A stretch of 64,000 nucleotides of DNA from Arthrobacter sp. ISL-48 (GTDB taxonomy: Bacteria > Actinomycetota > Actinomycetes > Actinomycetales > Micrococcaceae): positions 33,623-97,622 of the forward strand of contig NZ_JAGGPL010000014.1 in the NCBI RefSeq assembly GCF_018613805.1, in the 5' to 3' direction. Below, one piece after another: positions 59,987 through 64,000 of this stretch. The first letter of the stretch is position 1; every line of letters begins with the position of its first letter. The notes under the pieces are model-generated. The model had not been told where the DNA came from and ran no database searches. It worked only from the letters and a program-made list of their open reading frames with translations. The position numbers and the translations under genes were made by a program.

Positions 59987-62900
59987 ATGAGAATTGACAT
60001 GAGCCAACCCGTCCTCAGCCCCACACTGAGCGAACTCCTCCAGGAGTGGCTGCCGCGTCAGCGCTGGTTCCCGGTGAAGTCGGCCGATTTTGCGCTGCAA
60101 CAGGTAGGCAGCCTGGCTCTCGAGGATCGCGCCGGGCATGCCCACCTTGAGGTCTTCCTGCTGGCGGCGACGTCCCGCACGGTGGACGGCGGACAACGCA
60201 CCGACGTCGTTCAGGTTCCGCTCAGCTACCGGGCGGCGCCACTTACCGGAATGGAACGTGCCCTGGTCGGGCATGTCAACGGCACTGGATCCGGGCCGGA
60301 ATGGATCTACGACGCCGTCCACGATCCAGCCTTCGTCTCCGCATGGCTTGAGCTAATCCGCAACGGGGCCGCCACCGCTGCGGGTAGCGCCACAGGCTAC
60401 CGGGCCCCGTCGAATTACCGGTTGCCCACCGCGCACGGCGTGGTCAAGGTCCTCTCCGGTGAGCAGTCCAACAGTTCGGTCATAGTCGACGACGGCGAGT
60501 CCGCAGCGATAGTGAAATTCTTCCGGGTCCTCTCGGAAGGGAAGAATCCGGAAGTGGAGGTGGGCGCCGCCCTGAGCGCGGCCGGGACTGCAGAGGTCCC
60601 GGCCACCCTGGGTTGGGTCAGCGGAGAATGGGAGCTGCCGGGAGATTCCCGCCAGGTTCAGGGGGAGCTGGCCGTCGCCCACGAGTTCCTCGCCGGGGGC
60701 CGGGACGCCTGGCGCCTGGCAGTGGATGCGGCAAGGACCGGGACCGATTTCACCGCCGAAGCGCACGCCCTCGGTGCAGCTACGGCCACCGTCCATCGTC
60801 GGCTCGCGGAGGCTCTTGGCCAGTCCGAAGAGACCGTCCCTGGCCGGGCCATCGCTCCCGGGGTAGCCCAGCGGGTCCGGCAGGCGTGGACGGAGGCAGG
60901 CGCCGCCGTCGGGCCTTACGCCGCGGCCCTGGACGCGTTGCTGGCCGAACTCGACGGCGTAGCCGCAGGACCGCTGCAGCGGATCCATGGCGACCTCCAT
61001 CTTGGGCAAATCCTGCAGGTTCCGGGCCATGGCGGGGAGGCGGAGCGCTGGGCCATCCTGGATTTCGAAGGGGAACCCCTTCGGCCTATCCTCGAACGTA
61101 ACCTCCCCGACGTCCCGCTCCGCGATGTGGTGGGGATGCTGCGTTCCTTCGACTATGCCGCGGGTGCTGCCGAACGCGAGTATCAGGGGGCGCGCGTTCC
61201 GGAGTCGTGGGTGGACGACTGTGCCGACGCGTTCCTGGCAGGCTACTCGAGCGTCACAGCGGGGACCATCGACCGCCGCTCGCCGCTCTTTGTGGCATTG
61301 TGGCTGGACAAAGCTCTCTACGAAGTTGTTTATGAATTGCGGAACAGACCGGACTGGCTGGCCATTCCAGTGAACGCGGCCAGGCAGGTCCTCAGCGGTA
61401 AAAGCACCGGCGATCAGGCCGGGGCGGCATCGGAAGGTAACAAAATGACAGGCTCAGCACGTACAGATCGGCCCCACGTGCCGCTTCACGTGGACGCGGA
61501 CACCCTTGCCCGGGTGGCGAACGGCGAGCACCACGCGCCGCACTCCGTTCTTGGCGCCCACTTGGATGACCACGGCCACGTCACCATCCGGACGGTCAAG
61601 CACCTTGCGTCGTCCGTATCCGTGGTGACTGCCGCCGACTCGGTGCCCATGACCCATGAGGCCGACGGTGTGTGGGCAGCGGTGCTTGATCCGCTGCAGC
61701 CGGGCCACGTTCCCGATTACCGGCTGGAGGTCACCTACCCGGGGGTCGAACCTCTGACCGTTGACGAGCCCTACCGCTACCTGCCCACGGTGGGCGAAGT
61801 GGACCTGCACCTCATCGGTGAGGGCCGGCACGAGAAACTGTGGGAAGTATTGGGAGCCCACGTCCAGCACTACAAGTCCTCACTCGGCGACGTCGACGGG
61901 GTGTCCTTCGCTGTCTGGGCGCCCAATGCCCAGGCTGTACGCGTCAAGGGCGACTTCAACGCCTGGGACGGCCGCGAACATTCCCTTCGTTCACTGGGCT
62001 CTTCGGGAGTGTGGGAAGTCTTCCTGCCGGGTGTTTTAGCAGGGGCGTGCTACAAATTCGAGATTAGGACCAAGGAGGGCTACTGGGTGGAAAAGGCCGA
62101 TCCCATGGCCTTCGGCACCGAGGTCCCGCCGCTGACGGCTTCCAAAGTGGTGGAGCCTTCTTATTCCTTCAAGGATTCCGAGTGGATGGAGGCCCGCGCC
62201 CAGCGGGACCCGCACAATTCGCCCATGAGTGTGTACGAAGTCCACCTGGGCTCGTGGCGGCTTGGACTCAGCTACCGCGAGCTCGCCAAGGAACTGGTGG
62301 AGTACGTCAAATGGCTGGGGTTCACCCACGTTGAGTTCATGCCAGTGGCCGAGCACCCCTTCGGCGGATCATGGGGTTACCAGGTGACGTCCTACTTCGC
62401 TCCCACGTCGCGCTTCGGTCACCCGGACGAATTCCGCTTCCTTGTGGACGCGCTTCACCAGGCCGGAATCGGGGTGCTCCTTGACTGGGTGCCTGCGCAC
62501 TTCCCGAAGGACGCCTGGGCACTGGCGCAGTTCGACGGCCAGCCGCTGTACGAGCACGCCGATCCCAACCTGGGTGAGCACCCGGACTGGGGCACGCTGA
62601 TTTTCGACTTCGGCCGGACGGAGGTGCGGAATTTCCTCGTGGCCAACGCGCTCTACTGGCTCGATGAATTCCACATCGACGGGCTGCGTGTGGATGCCGT
62701 GGCGTCAATGCTGTACCTGGACTACTCCCGGGAAGACGGGCAGTGGCAGCCCAACCGCTTCGGCGGACGCGAAAACCTCGAGGCCATCTCCTTCCTCCAG
62801 GAAGTCAACGCCACGGTATATAAGACCCACCCCGGCGCTGTGATGATCGCCGAGGAGTCCACGGCCTTCCCTGGTGTTACAGCACCCACCAGCCATGGTG

Positions 62901-63670
62901 GTCTGGGCTTCGGCCTCAAGTGGAACATGGGTTGGATGCATGACTCCCTCAAGTACGCCTCAGAGGATCCCGTCAACCGCAAGTGGCACCATGGCACTTT
63001 GACGTTCTCGCTGGTCTACGCTTTCACCGAGAACTTCCTGTTGCCCATCAGCCACGACGAGGTAGTGCACGGCAAGGGCTCGATGCTCCGCAAGATGCCC
63101 GGCGACCGTTGGCAGCAGCTCGCCAACCTGCGCACCTTCCTGGCGTACCAGTGGGCGCATCCCGGCAAGCAGCTGATCTTCATGGGTACCGAGTTCGGGC
63201 AGGAAGCGGAGTGGTCCGAACAGCACGGCCTCGATTGGTGGCTGGCGGATATTCCCGCCCACCGTGGAATGCAGCTGCTCACCAAGGACCTGAACGAGGT
63301 GTACAGCTCGACGCCGGCCCTGTATTCGCGGGACAACGAACCCGGCGGCTTCCAGTGGATCAACGGCGGCGACGCCGACCGGAACGTCCTGACGTTTGTC
63401 CGCTGGGATACCAAGGGTAATCCCCTGGTCTGCGCGGTGAACTTCTCGGGAGGGCCGCATGTTGGTTATGAGCTGGGCGTGCCGTCAGCCGGCGCCTGGA
63501 CCGAGGTACTCAACACGGACGCAGCTGCCTACGGCGGGTCGGGTGTCCTGAACTCAGGGCAACTCACGGCCAGCCCCGAAGGGCTTCATGGCCAGCCCGC
63601 CACGCTCACGGTCACGCTGCCGCCGTTGGGTGCGGCGTACTTCAAGCCCAGCCCCTCCGCCGCAAGCTGA
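59987..63670 (+). CDS. Maltokinase-GlgB fusion (maltose kinase plus 1,4-alpha-glucan branching enzyme)
   Basis: 1227 aa, ATG 59987 (ATG 59999 is an alternative). Residues 1-470 are a maltokinase (Mak/Pep2): LQEWLPRQRWFPVKS, HGDLHLGQILQVPG (catalytic loop) and WAILDFEGEPLRPI. Residues 487-1227 are a GlgB branching enzyme: an N1 domain, CBM48 (VSFAVWAPNAQAVRVKGDFNAWDG), then the GH13_9 barrel with HIDGLRVDAVASMLYLDYSR (nucleophile Asp), VMIAEESTAFPGVT (acid/base Glu) and LPISHDEVVHGKGSM. Only ~15 residues link the enzymes, and the second begins at Met487 with its own GGAAGG site 7 bases before (61432-61437). Separate GlgB synthesis is therefore possible. Confidence 0.93.
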   Translation: MRIDMSQPVLSPTLSELLQEWLPRQRWFPVKSADFALQQVGSLALEDRAGHAHLEVFLLAATSRTVDGGQRTDVVQVPLSYRAAPLTGMERALVGHVNGTGSGPEWIYDAVHDPAFVSAWLELIRNGAATAAGSATGYRAPSNYRLPTAHGVVKVLSGEQSNSSVIVDDGESAAIVKFFRVLSEGKNPEVEVGAALSAAGTAEVPATLGWVSGEWELPGDSRQVQGELAVAHEFLAGGRDAWRLAVDAARTGTDFTAEAHALGAATATVHRRLAEALGQSEETVPGRAIAPGVAQRVRQAWTEAGAAVGPYAAALDALLAELDGVAAGPLQRIHGDLHLGQILQVPGHGGEAERWAILDFEGEPLRPILERNLPDVPLRDVVGMLRSFDYAAGAAEREYQGARVPESWVDDCADAFLAGYSSVTAGTIDRRSPLFVALWLDKALYEVVYELRNRPDWLAIPVNAARQVLSGKSTGDQAGAASEGNKMTGSARTDRPHVPLHVDADTLARVANGEHHAPHSVLGAHLDDHGHVTIRTVKHLASSVSVVTAADSVPMTHEADGVWAAVLDPLQPGHVPDYRLEVTYPGVEPLTVDEPYRYLPTVGEVDLHLIGEGRHEKLWEVLGAHVQHYKSSLGDVDGVSFAVWAPNAQAVRVKGDFNAWDGREHSLRSLGSSGVWEVFLPGVLAGACYKFEIRTKEGYWVEKADPMAFGTEVPPLTASKVVEPSYSFKDSEWMEARAQRDPHNSPMSVYEVHLGSWRLGLSYRELAKELVEYVKWLGFTHVEFMPVAEHPFGGSWGYQVTSYFAPTSRFGHPDEFRFLVDALHQAGIGVLLDWVPAHFPKDAWALAQFDGQPLYEHADPNLGEHPDWGTLIFDFGRTEVRNFLVANALYWLDEFHIDGLRVDAVASMLYLDYSREDGQWQPNRFGGRENLEAISFLQEVNATVYKTHPGAVMIAEESTAFPGVTAPTSHGGLGFGLKWNMGWMHDSLKYASEDPVNRKWHHGTLTFSLVYAFTENFLLPISHDEVVHGKGSMLRKMPGDRWQQLANLRTFLAYQWAHPGKQLIFMGTEFGQEAEWSEQHGLDWWLADIPAHRGMQLLTKDLNEVYSSTPALYSRDNEPGGFQWINGGDADRNVLTFVRWDTKGNPLVCAVNFSGGPHVGYELGVPSAGAWTEVLNTDAAAYGGSGVLNSGQLTASPEGLHGQPATLTVTLPPLGAAYFKPSPSAAS
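61432..61447 (+). promoter_or_regulatory. Internal ribosome-binding site and start codon at the maltokinase/GlgB junction
   Basis: GGAAGG (61432-61437), 7 bases, then ATG 61445, in frame within the fusion gene. Residues from this Met (Met487) match the expected GlgB N-terminus. It may be a relic of two separate genes or an active second start. Confidence 0.5.
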
Positions 63671-63706
63671 CCAGGGGCGCTTGGAACGGGCGCTGAGTTG
63701 GCGCCG

Positions 63707-63742
63707 AAGAAGCCCGGATTCCTTGAGATTCCGGGCTTCTTT
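63707..63742 (+). terminator. Terminator after the glucan operon
   Basis: AAGAAGCCCGGA (63707-63718) pairs with TCCGGGCTTCTT (63730-63741), followed by TGCTTTCTC. It ends the glgE-treS-mak/glgB operon. Confidence 0.85.
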
Positions 63743-63799
63743 GCTTTCTCATCCTGTTTCGTTCGGGAGCCTTTCCGAAGCCTGACGGGCGTCTGACGG

Positions 63800-63837
63800 G
63801 GGCCCGACTAGGGCCCTTCAGGAGGCTCTGAGAGCCT
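63800..63837. repeat. Two short palindromes before the terminal promoters
   Basis: GGGCCC-GACTA-GGGCCC (63800-63816) and AGGCTC-TGA-GAGCCT (63823-63837). Either could be a small terminator or a protein site. The stretch 63671-64000 holds no gene. Confidence 0.5.
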
Positions 63838-63850
63838 CTGCCGTGGGTGG

Positions 63851-63880
63851 TTGGCCATCACAGCTCAGTGGTGGTAGAGT
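63851..63880 (+). promoter_or_regulatory. Putative upstream promoter (P1) of a stable-RNA operon
   Basis: TTGGCC (63851-63856), 18 bases, TAGAGT (63875-63880), followed by AT-rich sequence. It lies about 110 bp before a stronger promoter, an arrangement typical of rrn operons. Confidence 0.45.
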
Positions 63881-63960
63881 TTATTTCCGCGCTGCTCCCC
63901 GGAGTCAGTCGGTGAAAATGACCCAGATGCCCATGGCAAAACGGAGTCGGGAACGCCGAT

Positions 63961-63989
63961 TTGACTAGGGTGAAGCAAGCGGGTAAGTT
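63961..63989 (+). promoter_or_regulatory. Strong promoter at the window end, probably of an rRNA operon
   Basis: TTGACT (63961-63966), a 17-base spacer and TAAGTT (63984-63989). The sequence after it (TGAAAAGTTGC) resembles, from memory, the leaders of actinobacterial rrn operons. The transcribed gene lies outside the window. Confidence 0.6.
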
Positions 63990-64000
63990 TGAAAAGTTGC

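Noticed and set aside
58125..59987. 620-codon minus-strand ORF spanning all of treS
   Set aside because: Despite its length it shows no family pattern. TreS on the plus strand has complete catalytic motifs, so this is a codon-bias shadow.
63858..63882. tRNA-like D-arm (GCTCAGTGGTGGTAGAG)
   Set aside because: No acceptor stem, anticodon stem or T-arm can be matched around it. It overlaps a likely promoter, so the resemblance is probably chance.

Overview
The window is high-GC actinobacterial chromosome, most likely from an Arthrobacter or Pseudarthrobacter (Micrococcaceae). This rests on gene content and order: carD-ispD-ispF-cysS-rlmB, divergent phoU / senX3-regX3, the proteasome activator Bpa, and a GlgE-type alpha-glucan cluster. 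GTG/TTG starts and many apparently leaderless starts (a TANNNT box 6-7 bases before the start codon) fit the same group. I could not run a search, so the genus is an inference.

Layout. 0-3.9 kb: the 3' part of an amino-acid uptake/oxidation operon (ABC permease, ATPase, Gfo/Idh oxidoreductase, FAD amine oxidoreductase). 3.9-6.2 kb: a prolyl oligopeptidase gene cut by an in-frame amber codon. 6.3-10.5 kb: a large FAD/NAD(P)-binding protein, then a leaderless TetR regulator translationally coupled to a CocE/NonD hydrolase. 10.9-16.2 kb: a sulfur-scavenging operon (SBP, ATPase, permease, AtsK/TauD-like dioxygenase, DszA/SnaA-type monooxygenase). 16.2-22.8 kb: VOC protein, tRNA-Ser(UGA), quinone oxidoreductase, and a PadR-ATPase-FtsX-like permease operon preceded by three similar palindromes. 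22.8-28.4 kb: P-loop kinase-like protein, cstA plus its small YbdD partner, Bpa with a downstream coiled-coil protein, an aldo/keto reductase and a small ORF.

28.4-33.0 kb looks like an accessory, decaying interval: a chimeric double pseudogene, DUF6069 membrane protein and MarR with paired operators, a cysE 3' remnant, and an XRE/MmyB-type regulator divergent from an MFS exporter. Three copies of a TTGGAAG palindrome sit at its edges and middle. 33-41 kb: coiled-coil protein, lipoprotein, tRNA-Thr(CGU), secreted TAP-type hydrolase, holB-tmk, a cystathionine gamma-synthase-type enzyme, DUF2516 protein and a methyltransferase.

41-51 kb is a core region: gpmA, phoU, senX3-regX3 with a Pho-box-like array, lipoprotein, carD, ispD, ispF, cysS, rlmB and a nitrilase-family amidase. 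51-63.7 kb is the glucan cluster: glgX, glgP (opposite strand), then glgE, treS and one gene encoding a maltokinase-branching-enzyme fusion. TreS makes maltose from trehalose, the kinase domain makes maltose-1-phosphate, GlgE extends glucan with it, and the GlgB domain branches it. GlgP and GlgX degrade the product. The window ends in tandem promoters resembling those of an rRNA or other stable-RNA operon lying just outside.

I saw no CRISPR array, intact transposase, integrase or prophage. The points most worth checking are the amber codon, the 28.5-29.1 kb gene chimera, the palindrome-bounded modules, the 11-bp Pho-box array, and the internal ribosome-binding site at the kinase/GlgB junction.
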